A stretch of DNA of 64,000 nt from Marinobacter sp. ANT_B65 (GCF_002407605.1 NZ_NXGV01000001.1:1362895-1426894); one strand, 5' to 3'; counted from the first letter of the stretch, positions 1-8,723 are shown. The notes: generated by a model not told the origin, from the sequence alone. A program made the numbers and translations.

Positions 1-627
1 AACCTGGACCAGTTGGACATTACCGGTCCCCAGGGGGAGTCGGTGAAGGCATTAAACAAGGCTTCCGGGAAATATCGCTCAGTATTTGACGCAGAGCTCA
101 CGAATGATGGGACCTATACGTTCGAAATCAGACACTCCGGCCTTGTCGGTATGTATAAACTGAATGACAAGCCGGTCAGGTGGCGTGGCAGTGTAGATGA
201 AGTTAAGGACATCCCCGAAAATGCCAAAGGTCTGCGCCTGTTCGAGGTAGATAATCTCATGCAGGTGTTTGTCACCAAGGGCGCGCCGACATCCGAAACC
301 TTTAAGGTGCAAGGTGTTGGGCTGGAGATGGTTCCCGTTACCCATCCTAACGACCTGTTTGCGGGTGAAACCTCAGAGTTCCGCTTCCTTGTGGATGGCA
401 AGCCTGCTACAGACCTGGACGTTGTCCTGATTCGGGAAGGTATCCGATACCGGGATCAGGTTGATGAAATACAGCTCAAGACTGATGCCCAAGGCAGCAT
501 TTTTGTTGAATGGGACGATCCCGGAATGTATTGGCTGGAGACCGAGCTGGAGCAGAAAGGTAAGCGTCTCGACAATGCCAAAAGACGGATGAGTTACAGC
601 GCCACACTTGAGGTGTTGCCGCTTTGA
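1..627 (+). CDS. DUF4198-like periplasmic protein, 5' partial
   Basis: The reading frame is open from the first base of the window, so the TTG at 13 is probably not the true start and the N-terminus with any signal peptide lies upstream. About 208 residues are visible. They are beta-rich with two domain-like halves, the second starting near an 'LFAGETSEFRFLVDGKPA' stretch that looks like an Ig/transthyretin-like DUF4198 domain. DUF4198 proteins are periplasmic and often sit beside metal-uptake, PepSY or flavodoxin-type redox genes. That fits the next gene, whose TTG start overlaps this stop by 4 bases, indicating translational coupling. The family call comes from general sequence style. The function is unknown and a metal-related role is only an inference from context. 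Confidence 0.6.
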   Translation, partial: NLDQLDITGPQGESVKALNKASGKYRSVFDAELTNDGTYTFEIRHSGLVGMYKLNDKPVRWRGSVDEVKDIPENAKGLRLFEVDNLMQVFVTKGAPTSETFKVQGVGLEMVPVTHPNDLFAGETSEFRFLVDGKPATDLDVVLIREGIRYRDQVDEIQLKTDAQGSIFVEWDDPGMYWLETELEQKGKRLDNAKRRMSYSATLEVLPL

Positions 628-1253
628 ATTTGTGGGTGAAGCCGGCTGTCGCAGCTTTGTTTTGCGGAGTTCTCTGGGTGCTATTTCAGGAAGGACTTGC
701 GGCGGAGCGAAAAAGCGTTGCCGCTGCTGCGATGACGGCTTACGCCCTGGTCCTGCTTCGATACCATAAAGCTTGCCTCGGGGAAGCTGAAGGTGAGAGC
801 GGGGCAGGGGTGGACTACCTGGTTGCCTACGCTACCGAAACCGGAACGGCCCGGCAAATAGCCAGGCAGACCTGCAAAACCATTCGGGGAGAGGGGCTGC
901 GCGCATCTCTTGTTGAGCTTAATCGCCTGGTTTCAAGCCCGGTGCCTGTTAAAGGCCTGCTGGTTATCGCCAGCACTACCGGCAATGGAGATGCACCGAG
1001 AACAGGTGACGGCTGGCAGAAGGAGGGCAGAGACTTTTTAAGGAATGTCGCCTCCTGCCCCTATGCGGTTCTGGCCCTGGGTGATCGTAGCTATAGCAAC
1101 TTCTGCGGTTTCGGTCTGGAGGTTGCCGCAGAGTTACAACAGGCAGGTGCGGTGCCTATGTTCGAACCTGTACTGGTTCATCAGGGCGACCCCGCGTCTG
1201 TCAGGTTCTGGTTCAGCCAGCTTTCCCAAAGCGTTGTTCAAGCCAGGCATTGA
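624..1253 (+). CDS. Membrane-anchored flavodoxin-domain protein
   Basis: 209 residues. An N-terminal hydrophobic segment (about residues 5-45, with two possible helices) is followed by a flavodoxin-like domain from residue 64. The phosphate-binding loop motif TETGTARQIA lies at about residues 71-80, a second FMN-loop region 'ASTTGNGDAPRTG' at about 116-128, and 'ALGDRSYSNFCGFG' at about 150-163. This is the arrangement seen in the FMN domain of sulfite or cytochrome P450 reductase flavoproteins, but no FAD/NADPH domain follows. It probably passes electrons between a membrane partner and soluble or periplasmic acceptors. The TTG start at 624 overlaps the upstream stop codon. The 3' end overlaps the convergent glutaredoxin-like gene by about 40 bases. 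The FMN fold is well supported; the partner is unknown. Confidence 0.8.
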   Translation: MNLWVKPAVAALFCGVLWVLFQEGLAAERKSVAAAAMTAYALVLLRYHKACLGEAEGESGAGVDYLVAYATETGTARQIARQTCKTIRGEGLRASLVELNRLVSSPVPVKGLLVIASTTGNGDAPRTGDGWQKEGRDFLRNVASCPYAVLALGDRSYSNFCGFGLEVAAELQQAGAVPMFEPVLVHQGDPASVRFWFSQLSQSVVQARH

Positions 1254-1608
1254 TATCACTGGATTCGTACAGCCACTGCTCACTGCCGTCAGTATTCTTG
1301 ATTCGAAGGCAAGGTACTTTTACGTTACCTCCTCCCTGTTCCAGTTCAGCCCGGTAGGTTTCGTTGTGCTGGGCGTCCCGTTTTTCAATCTTCAGGTTAA
1401 GCCTTGCTATCTGTTTTCGTACCTTGACGCAGAATGGGCAGGTTTTAAACTGGTACAGCGCCAATTGCTGGCAGGCTGCGTCTACTTCCTGCTGGTCTGC
1501 GGCACTGCGCTCCAAAGGCTTACCGTTGCCAAGCTTTTCGCTCAACAGCACAAAGGGTGTCAGAATAAGACGTAATGTCCGGAAAAAATAACGGATAACC
1601 ATTCGCAT
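1213..1608 (-). CDS. Glutaredoxin-like protein with N-terminal membrane segment
   Basis: I place the start at 1608 (MRMVIRYFF...), with an AAGG ribosome-binding sequence upstream, instead of the longer frame beginning at 1686. The product is 131 residues. A hydrophobic N-terminal segment (about residues 4-22) is followed by a glutaredoxin domain with the redox motif C57-P-F-C60. A 'VKVPCLRI' strand contains the expected cis-Pro (VP) of the thioredoxin fold, and a 'YESSDINAWL' helix ends the domain. Glutaredoxins reduce disulfides or glutathione mixed disulfides, and the membrane segment suggests action near the inner membrane. The gene is convergent with the flavodoxin gene and overlaps its end. 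Substrate unknown. Confidence 0.85.
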   Translation of the reverse strand: MRMVIRYFFRTLRLILTPFVLLSEKLGNGKPLERSAADQQEVDAACQQLALYQFKTCPFCVKVRKQIARLNLKIEKRDAQHNETYRAELEQGGGNVKVPCLRIKNTDGSEQWLYESSDINAWLEQRFGKAG

Positions 1609-1717
1609 TGAATAAACCTTTAATTTGGTAGAAGAACTCCGGGGAGCAGTATAAAGCAAAACCGGTATCGTTCGGGTAATCTGCACGTTTGTGTAATCGT
1701 CTTATAAGGAACTGAAA

Positions 1718-2401
1718 ATGAATTCGATTTCCCTGTGGGATCTACCCACACGGTTATTTCATTGGTTGCTGGTAATCACCGTTACAGGTTCGTTGGTGTC
1801 GGTGAATCTTGGTGGTACCTGGATGCTGTGGCATGAGCGCTGTGGCCTCGCCGTTGTAGGTCTCATCAGCTTTCGGCTGGTTTGGGGTGTCATTGGCTCA
1901 ACCTACTCACGTTTTATACAGTTTATTCCAGGGCCTTCGGCCATAGCAGCCTACCTGAAAGGTGAGTGGCAGGGTTTAGGGCATAACCCTCTGGGAGCAT
2001 TATCGGTAATGGCCATGCTCGGGTTGCTGGGCTTTCAGGCGGTTACTGGTTTGTTTGCTACTGATGCCATTGCGTTTAATGGCCCACTGTACAGTGCTGT
2101 ATCGTCTGGCTGGAACGATACGATCACTTCCTGGCACAAACTGACGGAGTGGTTTATCTACGGCTTGATTGGTTTACATATCGCCAGTGTGCTTTTTTAC
2201 ACGCTGATAAAGAAGGATAACCTGATTGCACCCATGATTAACGGGCGGAAAATGGTAAAAGATGCGCCAGGGAAAGACCGGAAGGGCGGTAGTCTGATGG
2301 CTCTGATTATCGCGCTGGCAATAGCGGGGTTTGCAGTCTGGGTTGCAAGCGGAGGGCTTCTTCCCCCACCTCCGCCGCCACCAGCCGACCTGGGTTGGTA
2401 A
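1718..2401 (+). CDS. Cytochrome b561 family protein
   Basis: 227 residues with about five hydrophobic helices. 'WDLPTRLFHWLL' at residues 7-18 and 'WHERCGL' at about 38 carry the first histidines typical of the bacterial di-heme cytochrome b561 / hydrogenase cytochrome-b subunit family. 'WHKLTEWFIYGLIGLHIA' (about residues 139-156) carries the later ones. The last helix is followed by a tail with seven consecutive prolines (PPPPPPPADLGW), an oddity of this protein. Such proteins pass electrons from membrane quinol to periplasmic c-type cytochromes, which fits the convergent cytochrome c' gene 28 bases away. An AAGGAAC sequence lies upstream of the ATG. The family is secure; the specific partner is inferred. 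Confidence 0.88.
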   Translation: MNSISLWDLPTRLFHWLLVITVTGSLVSVNLGGTWMLWHERCGLAVVGLISFRLVWGVIGSTYSRFIQFIPGPSAIAAYLKGEWQGLGHNPLGALSVMAMLGLLGFQAVTGLFATDAIAFNGPLYSAVSSGWNDTITSWHKLTEWFIYGLIGLHIASVLFYTLIKKDNLIAPMINGRKMVKDAPGKDRKGGSLMALIIALAIAGFAVWVASGGLLPPPPPPPADLGW

Positions 2402-2429
2402 ACAGCGGAGAAGGGAGTGTCTGTAAGGC

Positions 2430-2897
2430 CTACTTGGCGCGGAATGCGTCGTGGCAGGCTTTGCAGGACTTACCGACTTCACTGAACTGGGCTGCTATGG
2501 CTGCTTTATCACCGCCATTGGCAGCGACTTGCTGAAGCTTGGTGGCAGCCTGAGCAAATCCGATGGCTACTTCCCGGGCTTTATCCGGCTGTTCAAAAAA
2601 CTCAGGCTTGAGTTTGGTGTTGTCATTTTTATCCATGCCTGTTCCGGGGCCGAAGAGGCTGCCTAATCCAGAATTCGCTACAGCGGCGATGGCGTTGGCC
2701 GCAGCCAGTATCTGCTGTTCGTTATACGCAACGTCTCCGTCAATGGCCTGAGCCTTGATTTTGCCCATGTTCCAGCCAGCGAACGTAAAGGCGCTCTGAC
2801 GGGTTTCAATCTGGTCTTCCACATCCATTTGAGCCATAACAGGGGTAGCTATGGCAGCGCTTAATGCCAAGGCCGCAAAAAATCCTGATTTACGCAT
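2430..2897 (-). CDS. Cytochrome c'
   Basis: 155 residues with a Sec signal peptide (cleavage probably after PVMA-Q, about residue 22). The rest is helical and ends in the heme c attachment motif C145-K-A-C148-H149, placed near the C-terminus as in the four-helix-bundle cytochrome c' family. An arginine typical of these proteins lies just after the signal peptide in 'QIETRQSAF'. Family members bind NO, CO or O2 at a five-coordinate heme and take part in nitrosative-stress protection or electron transfer in the periplasm. The gene is convergent with the cytochrome b561 gene, a pairing often seen in proteobacteria. The family is confidently assigned. Ligand and physiological role are inferred. 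Confidence 0.92.
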   Translation of the reverse strand: MRKSGFFAALALSAAIATPVMAQMDVEDQIETRQSAFTFAGWNMGKIKAQAIDGDVAYNEQQILAAANAIAAVANSGLGSLFGPGTGMDKNDNTKLKPEFFEQPDKAREVAIGFAQAATKLQQVAANGGDKAAIAAQFSEVGKSCKACHDAFRAK

Positions 2898-3039
2898 GGT
2901 TGTTATCCCTCTCTCATTTATGAAAAAAATTAAAGTGATAATGCCCGGCTAATGATTCCATAAATATCAATTGCTTTACATCGAAAAACTGTAAAGTTCG
3001 GGTAAACCCCACCGGGAAATGAATCCTGGTCGGGGGTTA

Positions 3040-4380
3040 CTAACGCATTGAGAATAGTTCCTGGTGGAATCTTTTGTGAATCGGCACCCCCCTGTTGGCG
3101 AAATCGGTACGCAATGCTGCGCCAAATGCCGCCGGACCGCAGAACCAGAAACTGGCATCGCGCCATTCCGGAACCTCTTGTCTGATCCGGTCGCCTGTCA
3201 GATAGCCATCACGTGAGCTGACAAGTACATGAAGGTGAATGTGGGCAGCCTGGGCTTCGTTGGCGAGATTTTGCAGTGCATCATCATCGATCTCTGCAGT
3301 TGAGTGGAACAGGTGAATGGTTTTTGTGTCAGCTGCTCCGTTTTTTGCTAAATGCTGCATTCTCGCAATAAATGGGGTGATTCCAACTCCGCCGCCAATC
3401 CAGATTTGCACTGGCCGGTCATCATTGAATGTGAAACAGCCATAAGGACCCTCAATCGTTACGGGCTGGCCGGGTTTCAGCGTATGCTCGAGTCTCGATG
3501 TATGATCTCCAAGTGCCTTGGTGAGGAAGGCGATCTGCGATTCGTTGGCATCCCATGACGACGCGATGGTATAGGGGTGCGCGCCTTCCCTGGGGTTAGA
3601 AGTAGCGAAGGCAAACTGTCCTGCCTGATGCCCGGGCCAGCCCGGACCCATATGGATTATGGTTTGCAGAACCTTCACTCCGGGAAATTTTCTCAGATTC
3701 GTGACAGTGCCTTCCACACACCGGTCCGCACCAATGCGACCGAGTAGTGAAATGATAGCGGCGTAGCTGCCTGCAGCCATCATCACGGCCAGAACGATGC
3801 CTAGCGGAGTCAGCCAGTAACGGAACTCTGCAAGAACGATACTGTGGAAGACCAGGGCCAGATAGGCAACTGGCAGCAACCGGTGAAGACGCAGGAATTG
3901 CCGGTATGGAACAGTTTTGATCAGGGCAACCGCGATCAGTAGAACAACGGCATAGAAACTCCATTCGCCCAGGAACTCGGCAGGATCCTTTAGTTGTCTT
4001 AAAAAAGCTTCGAGTGGATTTTCAATCGGAGTGCGGGGGCCACGCGCTGGCTTGGTTAGAAGTCCCCAACCAACTGCCCACTTGACCCCATTCACGAAAA
4101 ACCAATGGGAAATCGACACAACCAGTGCGCCGATACCGAGCCATTTGTGCAGGCGATACATTTTGTCGAGGCCGCCGAGCCACCGCTCTGGCCAGCGGGG
4201 CCGCAGTGCGAGAATCATGGCAAGGCTCATGCAGGATATCCCGAGAACTCCGCTGTATTGGACCAGATAGTGGCGCCATTCAAAAATTCCTGTTGCGCCA
4301 AAAATTCCAGGATCCGCCGCAAGCCACAAAATGCTGAGGACTAACAAGACTCCCCATAAGGCACGAACGATATTCGTCAT
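3040..4380 (-). CDS. Ferric-reductase-like transmembrane flavocytochrome
   Basis: 446 residues. The N-terminal half (about residues 5-215) has six hydrophobic helices with histidines in 'YRLHKWLGIGALVVSISHW' and 'LRLHRLLPVAYLALVFHS', matching the heme-binding ferric-reductase-like membrane domain. The C-terminal half (about 220-446) is a ferredoxin-reductase-type FAD/NAD(P)H module. It contains 'HPYTIASSW' (flavin-binding RxYS-like position), 'GPYGCF' and 'WIGGGVGITPFIARM' (nucleotide-binding glycine motif), and ends with 'FCGPAAFG' and an aromatic-containing tail. The protein should carry electrons from cytosolic NAD(P)H across the inner membrane, possibly to ferric iron or a periplasmic acceptor. 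It sits 142 bases beyond the cytochrome c' gene on the same strand. Fold assignment is firm; substrate is not established. Confidence 0.87.
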   Translation of the reverse strand: MTNIVRALWGVLLVLSILWLAADPGIFGATGIFEWRHYLVQYSGVLGISCMSLAMILALRPRWPERWLGGLDKMYRLHKWLGIGALVVSISHWFFVNGVKWAVGWGLLTKPARGPRTPIENPLEAFLRQLKDPAEFLGEWSFYAVVLLIAVALIKTVPYRQFLRLHRLLPVAYLALVFHSIVLAEFRYWLTPLGIVLAVMMAAGSYAAIISLLGRIGADRCVEGTVTNLRKFPGVKVLQTIIHMGPGWPGHQAGQFAFATSNPREGAHPYTIASSWDANESQIAFLTKALGDHTSRLEHTLKPGQPVTIEGPYGCFTFNDDRPVQIWIGGGVGITPFIARMQHLAKNGAADTKTIHLFHSTAEIDDDALQNLANEAQAAHIHLHVLVSSRDGYLTGDRIRQEVPEWRDASFWFCGPAAFGAALRTDFANRGVPIHKRFHQELFSMR

Positions 4381-4519
4381 GATTTCTCCCAGCCCAAAGC
4401 CTGTATCGATCTTCGGTATTTTACTGTTCGGGAGGTAGGGTGAGCATTGTGTAAGATCAAAAAGCAGTGCTAAAGTGTTGTTCTAACAGCTTGTGTTGAA
4501 AAAACGGAAATGTATCGGG

Positions 4520-4564
4520 AAAATAAAAAGTCAGCTTTGGGAAGGGAGGTAAATAGCTGACTTT
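4520..4564 (-). terminator. Rho-independent terminator after tRNA-Val
   Basis: A perfect 10-bp inverted repeat (AAAGTCAGCT at 4527-4536, AGCTGACTTT at 4555-4564) is followed on the minus strand by a T-rich tail. It lies 12 bases beyond the tRNA 3' end and is a good terminator for it. Confidence 0.75.
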
Positions 4565-4575
4565 GTTGCGGGAGA

Positions 4576-4652
<77 letters not shown>

Positions 4653-4707
4653 GTGTCCTGCAACGGGGAGGAAATATACTGACTCCGGCGTTTAGGGTCA
4701 ACCTCTT

Positions 4708-5658
4708 TTATCCGGTTTTTCTTTTTCTCAGAGAGGCCTTGAGTGCATTACTCAGAGCACTCCAGCGATTCACGATAAGAGCTGCGAAAATTAATCCACA
4801 GCCGGCCAACTGAGTTGAGGTCATGATTTCACCAAACCATCCAGCCGCAAAAAGTGACACCCAGACAGGTTCCACAACCAGAATGACAGCACCGTGGCTG
4901 TGAGTGGACAGGCTTTGGGCATAAGTTTGCACCAGGAAACGCCCAGCAGTGCCTATGGTTGCACTGGCAATAATCCACCAGATGAGCAGTGGCGGGGGAT
5001 TGCTGAAGGTTGGCTGCCAGGGCTCCAGAGCCAAGGATTCAGCCATGGTTACGAGGCCGACGGTAACCAGCGCAATAGCTGTTAATGGCAGGGCAGGAAC
5101 CCGTTGCTTTTCGATGGTTTTACCCTGGCGGTTGATAACGGTACGCTGATTTGCAGCCCGGGTGTTGAGGGTGAAATACAGTGCAAAGATGGTAGCGGCC
5201 ACGACAAAGAATATCTGGCCAGGTTCAGGCTGGAAACCGTTTCGCAGGGAGAGCAGGGCCAGCCCTGCAATGGCTACCGGGATGGCAAACCAGGTGCTCA
5301 GCGGCTGTACTTCTTTGAATGCCAGTCGGGCGATAATAGGCACAATAACCACACCAAGGCTGGTGATAAAAGCCCCTTCACCCATGCTGGTACCGTGAAA
5401 CAGGCCCATTACCCAGAAACTCATGGCAATGCCAAACACCAGGCCGACACCCACGCCGCGTTTGAGCTGATCTGCTGTCAGGCGCATCAGCGGTCGCCAG
5501 GCAAATACGGCCAGAAGGCCGCCGGCGATCAGAAACCGCAATGCCATAAACAGTAGTGGCGGCATGAGCAATACGGCTTCTTTTGAAAAGATCCAGCTTA
5601 TGGCTGCCAGCAGGGTAACGATGACGAGAAGGAGGTCAGATTTATGAGCGTCAGACAT
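4708..5658 (-). CDS. DMT-superfamily (EamA) transporter
   Basis: 316 residues with ten hydrophobic segments arranged as two EamA repeats (about residues 5-140 and 150-300). Characteristic patches include 'FMALRFLIAGGLLAVFAW' and 'VEPVWVSLFAAGWFGEIMTSTQLAGCGLIFAAL' near the end of the second repeat. EamA proteins are inner-membrane exporters of small metabolites such as amino acids and their derivatives. An extra hydrophilic insertion (about residues 160-190, 'NTRAANQRTVINRQGKTIEKQR') separates the repeats. The gene stands alone on the minus strand between the tRNA and the lipase gene. Substrate cannot be inferred from sequence. Confidence 0.88.
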   Translation of the reverse strand: MSDAHKSDLLLVIVTLLAAISWIFSKEAVLLMPPLLFMALRFLIAGGLLAVFAWRPLMRLTADQLKRGVGVGLVFGIAMSFWVMGLFHGTSMGEGAFITSLGVVIVPIIARLAFKEVQPLSTWFAIPVAIAGLALLSLRNGFQPEPGQIFFVVAATIFALYFTLNTRAANQRTVINRQGKTIEKQRVPALPLTAIALVTVGLVTMAESLALEPWQPTFSNPPPLLIWWIIASATIGTAGRFLVQTYAQSLSTHSHGAVILVVEPVWVSLFAAGWFGEIMTSTQLAGCGLIFAALIVNRWSALSNALKASLRKRKTG

Positions 5659-5720
5659 GGTGTAGGCAGCATAAGAGTTAGGAAAAGTGGTTTAGCCCGA
5701 CAATGTATAGTTTGCGAAGT

Positions 5721-5749
5721 AAAAAAGAAAGCTGGCTCATCCATGAGCC
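5721..5749 (-). terminator. Terminator after the lipase gene
   Basis: A 7-bp perfect stem (GGCTCAT at 5734-5740, ATGAGCC at 5743-5749) with a two-base loop is followed on the minus strand by a T-rich run (5721-5730). It lies about 35 bases beyond the lipase stop codon and probably ends the two-gene transcript. Confidence 0.65.
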
Positions 5750-5783
5750 CTTGAGAATTCCTGAAACCCCATGTCAGCGGTTG

Positions 5784-6872
5784 TTAATAGTTGAGGGTAG
5801 AGTAAACCAGTGAAGACATGTCAGTCTGGTCCGAGCCTGGCACCTCGATGTAATTGTCTTTGGAACCCCATAACTTCCACCACGGACGCTGGCTGTAGCT
5901 CCTGCTGGCGAAGTTCACCTGCAGGCCATTCAGGGTCGTATTGTTAACGACTGGCACCGAGATGTTACCGGTTTCCGAACCCAGTACACCGATGTGAGTA
6001 GCTCCATCGTTCATCAATATCGGGTAGTGGTTGTAGTAAAGGCCTGCCGGGCCATTCTGGCTGGTTACTTTTCCTGCGAGGGTGAGATTGCCGGAACAGG
6101 ACTCAATGGCTTGGGCCGAAGTGGCTCCACAGGCTGAATGAGTGGGTACAACCCCATCGTCCGTGCCGGAGATAAATGGCTTGGTGATTCCGGCGTAGGG
6201 TGAACCTCCGGCTACGAACCGGAGCCTGGGGATAGAGTTGGGGCTCAGAGCAAGGTTTCTGGCGGAGTTGGTTTGCAGGTCATTTACCACTCCCATTTTA
6301 CCTGGCTCAGGTTCTATGCCTGTGAACACCTGTACGGCTGCACGAAGTGCCCAGTTATACCAGGTGGGATTGTACGCCAGGCTCATGGCCAGGTTAGCCA
6401 GTTCGGTTCCACCACCGGCTCCGGCATAGTCGATGGATGCAAGAATCTTCAGCGGTGGCAACCCCTCGTTCTGCAGCCAGCGAGCCTGGTTTTCTAACAG
6501 ATAGCGTGTAACCAGATCGCCGGTTGAGTGGGAGACAACTATGCAAAAGTCATTACACAGTCCCTGTTGGCTGATTTCGCGGATTTGCTCATAGGCCCGT
6601 TGTGCGATGGTACCTTCTATACGTCCCTCGCTTGGCCAGTCAATGCGGGCTTCCGAGCGGGACAGCCAGAAGGTCCGCCAGTAGTCTGCGCCTGCGTCTC
6701 TGATCTCCTGCAGGTTGGCTGGCGGGGACGAGAGGTCTTCCATCTGAAACCCGTGAACCAGTATAACGTTGTGCCCGGCAAGCTGAGCCTGGGCCGTTCC
6801 GGCTATCATACTGCTGGCAAGTACTGCCGCCAGTGCGGCTTTAGAGGCATATCGGTTTTTTGTTGTTGTCAT
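5784..6872 (-). CDS. Secreted lipase/esterase (alpha/beta hydrolase)
   Basis: 362 residues with a clear Sec signal peptide (cleavage after AQA, about residue 29). 'VILVHGF' at about residues 36-42 is the oxyanion-hole HG. 'VVSHSTGDLVTRYLL' holds the nucleophile Ser116 in an S-H-S-T-G elbow, a deviation from the usual G-x-S-x-G in its first glycine. 'GTDDGVVPTHSACG' (about 237-250) provides the likely catalytic Asp, and 'NDGATHIGVLG' (about 288-298) the likely catalytic His. This is the architecture of triacylglycerol lipases secreted by Gram-negative bacteria. The start is supported by GGAG upstream. It lies 36 bases after a membrane-anchored protein gene on the same strand and is probably co-transcribed with it. 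Substrate chain length is unknown. Confidence 0.85.
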   Translation of the reverse strand: MTTTKNRYASKAALAAVLASSMIAGTAQAQLAGHNVILVHGFQMEDLSSPPANLQEIRDAGADYWRTFWLSRSEARIDWPSEGRIEGTIAQRAYEQIREISQQGLCNDFCIVVSHSTGDLVTRYLLENQARWLQNEGLPPLKILASIDYAGAGGGTELANLAMSLAYNPTWYNWALRAAVQVFTGIEPEPGKMGVVNDLQTNSARNLALSPNSIPRLRFVAGGSPYAGITKPFISGTDDGVVPTHSACGATSAQAIESCSGNLTLAGKVTSQNGPAGLYYNHYPILMNDGATHIGVLGSETGNISVPVVNNTTLNGLQVNFASRSYSQRPWWKLWGSKDNYIEVPGSDQTDMSSLVYSTLNY

Positions 6873-6908
6873 GATTGCTCCGTTTTGCTTGGTTATTGTT
6901 GTAGTACC

Positions 6909-7982
6909 TCAGAACTTGTCAGCCAGCTGTTTCAGCAGAGCTGCACGCTGTTCTGATTCGGGATTTACCGCCGGTGTATCATTCAGATCATCAAGATCCG
7001 GCGGTTCAAATTCGTATCCGTCATCCGGGCCGAAGGCATAATGGGTGCGGTCACCGGGCAAAGCCGGTAGTTGCCGTATCTGCAGGTTACGAAGCTGGAA
7101 CTTCCCATTAAACGATTTACTGGCAAGCACGGTGCCATGTGCTTTCAGGGAAATGGTGTCTGATGTCCGGTCGAGGCGTTGCTCCGCTTGCAGCTGTGCA
7201 ACAGGTTGTTGCCCGTAATAAAGCTGAGCTGATAATGCATAGAAGCCTGAAGCCTGTGGTGAAAAATTCACAGGAATGACCAGGTTGTTGTTACTGAGGT
7301 AAGAGTCTTCCAGCCCTTCAAAATCCCCGAGATAGGGTTCTATTGTCAGGGTTGATGCATGCCGGACGGGTTTTCCATCAATGTTTGCTTCTACAATAAG
7401 CCGGTATTCTCCTGGCTCTTCATCGCTGCTCAGACTGCCCTGGTAGTAACCGGTATGGCCGTCCTGCTCCAGAGTTTTGCTTCCGACAGGCTCTCGGGAG
7501 TCGGTATTCTCAAGACTCGCCTGAAGTGAATGGCCCATCACCTGAGGCCCTTGCAGCGATGCAACGACAAGAATGTCTTCACCCCGGGTAAAGCGGAACT
7601 TGTCGAGAGTGACCGTAAACTGGCCTTCGTTTTCCAGAGGCAATACAACAGGCTCGTAGTGATTGCCGACATACCCCTTTGCCTGAGCTTCGGTTAAAGG
7701 CACTGACCAGGGAGGGTAACGAACTGACTGTGCATACTGGTCGGCGACTTTTGACAACATAAAGCCAACCGGATTGTCTGATGGTGGTTTTTTCTGAAAG
7801 CCCGCCGCTATCTGAGGCGGAGCAGCCGGGGAGACTGAGGCAGGAGTCTTATCCGGGTAACCCGGCTCTGCGGTTTGTTTTCCCCAGGCAAAGTCGAAGC
7901 TGTTATTTTCCGACAACAGATATCCGGTGCCGACCACCATGGAGGCTGCAACCAAAATGACTACGAGTGCTTTTCCGGACAT
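6909..7982 (-). CDS. Membrane-anchored beta-rich protein of unknown function, upstream of lipase
   Basis: The start at 7982 (MSGKALVVIL...) has an AAGGG sequence upstream and is preferred over the longer frame from 8021. The product is 357 residues. A single N-terminal membrane helix (about residues 4-22) is followed by a Pro/Ala-rich linker (to about 70). Then come about 230 residues that look like consecutive Ig-like beta domains ('GQFTVTLDKFRFTRGEDILVVASL', 'GEYRLIVEANIDGKPVRHASTLTIEPY'), and finally an acidic tail rich in Asp, Glu and Pro. It precedes the lipase gene with a 36-base gap. Known lipase-specific foldases are also N-terminally anchored proteins of similar size but are helical, and this one does not resemble them. 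A role in lipase folding, anchoring or secretion is only a hypothesis from position. Confidence 0.7.
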   Translation of the reverse strand: MSGKALVVILVAASMVVGTGYLLSENNSFDFAWGKQTAEPGYPDKTPASVSPAAPPQIAAGFQKKPPSDNPVGFMLSKVADQYAQSVRYPPWSVPLTEAQAKGYVGNHYEPVVLPLENEGQFTVTLDKFRFTRGEDILVVASLQGPQVMGHSLQASLENTDSREPVGSKTLEQDGHTGYYQGSLSSDEEPGEYRLIVEANIDGKPVRHASTLTIEPYLGDFEGLEDSYLSNNNLVIPVNFSPQASGFYALSAQLYYGQQPVAQLQAEQRLDRTSDTISLKAHGTVLASKSFNGKFQLRNLQIRQLPALPGDRTHYAFGPDDGYEFEPPDLDDLNDTPAVNPESEQRAALLKQLADKF

Positions 7983-8105
7983 TCGTCTGCCCTTCTTTTT
8001 ATAGTGTTGTGCAACAAACATACAGGTGATTAGCCTGTAATGGCTAAAATATAGCCGAAAACCGGAACCACACAGCCGATTCCTGTGATCACTTTCACAA
8101 AGCGT

Positions 8106-8723
8106 TCAGAACCAGCCCGAATCCTTTATCGCTTCAAATCCAAACCTGAGCTTAACCTCATCTCCAACCAATGCAGGGTCCAGCCCATAGTCCATACCCC
8201 ATTCGCTTCGTTTGAGTGTTGTTTCGGCGCTAATGCCCAGAGTGTAGTCTTTATGGCCAATAGGGTATTCCGCAGCTTTGTTCAGAGTGATGTCCAATTC
8301 CACTGGCCGGGTTTTTCCAAGCATGTTCAATTCCCCGCTGACTACACCAGTTGATTCCCCTGTCGTTTGAAACGTGGTTACAGTGAATGTAATGTCGGGG
8401 TACTTTTTACTGTGCAAAAAATCCTTGCCAGTAAGATGCTCATCCCTTTTATCGTGATTCGTGAATATGCTTTGGCTTTTGAACGCGAGCTGGCCTGAAG
8501 CCAGTTCCCGTGTGTCTTCGTCGTATACAAATTCGCCTTCAACCTTCCGGAACATTCCCATTACAGGGGCATAGCCAATGTGCATGATTTCGAAAACCAT
8601 CGAGAAATGCTCATCGTCCACCTCAAAATTTGCGGGGGCAGCATTGGCGAGGTTTACAACGGATCCCAGGGCTAAGCCGCCCAGGAAAACCGGTGTCAGG
8701 CAAAACAATTCAGACCCTTTCAT
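8106..8723 (-). CDS. YceI family periplasmic protein
   Basis: 205 residues with a signal peptide (cleavage after ANAA, about residue 29). The mature part has the YceI lipocalin-like pattern: 'FEIMHIGYAPVMGMFRKVEGEFVYDE' (about 43-68), 'HDKRDEHLTGKDFLHSKKYPDITF' and 'LTIDITL'-type strands, 'GELNMLGKTRPVELDI'. YceI proteins form a beta-barrel that binds long isoprenoid or amide lipids in the periplasm. The gene overlaps the end of the CDP-alcohol phosphatidyltransferase gene by 14 bases, suggesting that the two act together, possibly on a lipid product. Confidence 0.9.
   Translation of the reverse strand: MKGSELFCLTPVFLGGLALGSVVNLANAAPANFEVDDEHFSMVFEIMHIGYAPVMGMFRKVEGEFVYDEDTRELASGQLAFKSQSIFTNHDKRDEHLTGKDFLHSKKYPDITFTVTTFQTTGESTGVVSGELNMLGKTRPVELDITLNKAAEYPIGHKDYTLGISAETTLKRSEWGMDYGLDPALVGDEVKLRFGFEAIKDSGWF

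Noticed and set aside
3005..3038. Possible terminator after the ferric-reductase gene
   Set aside because: The stem has bulges and a mismatch, and the following T-run is weak.
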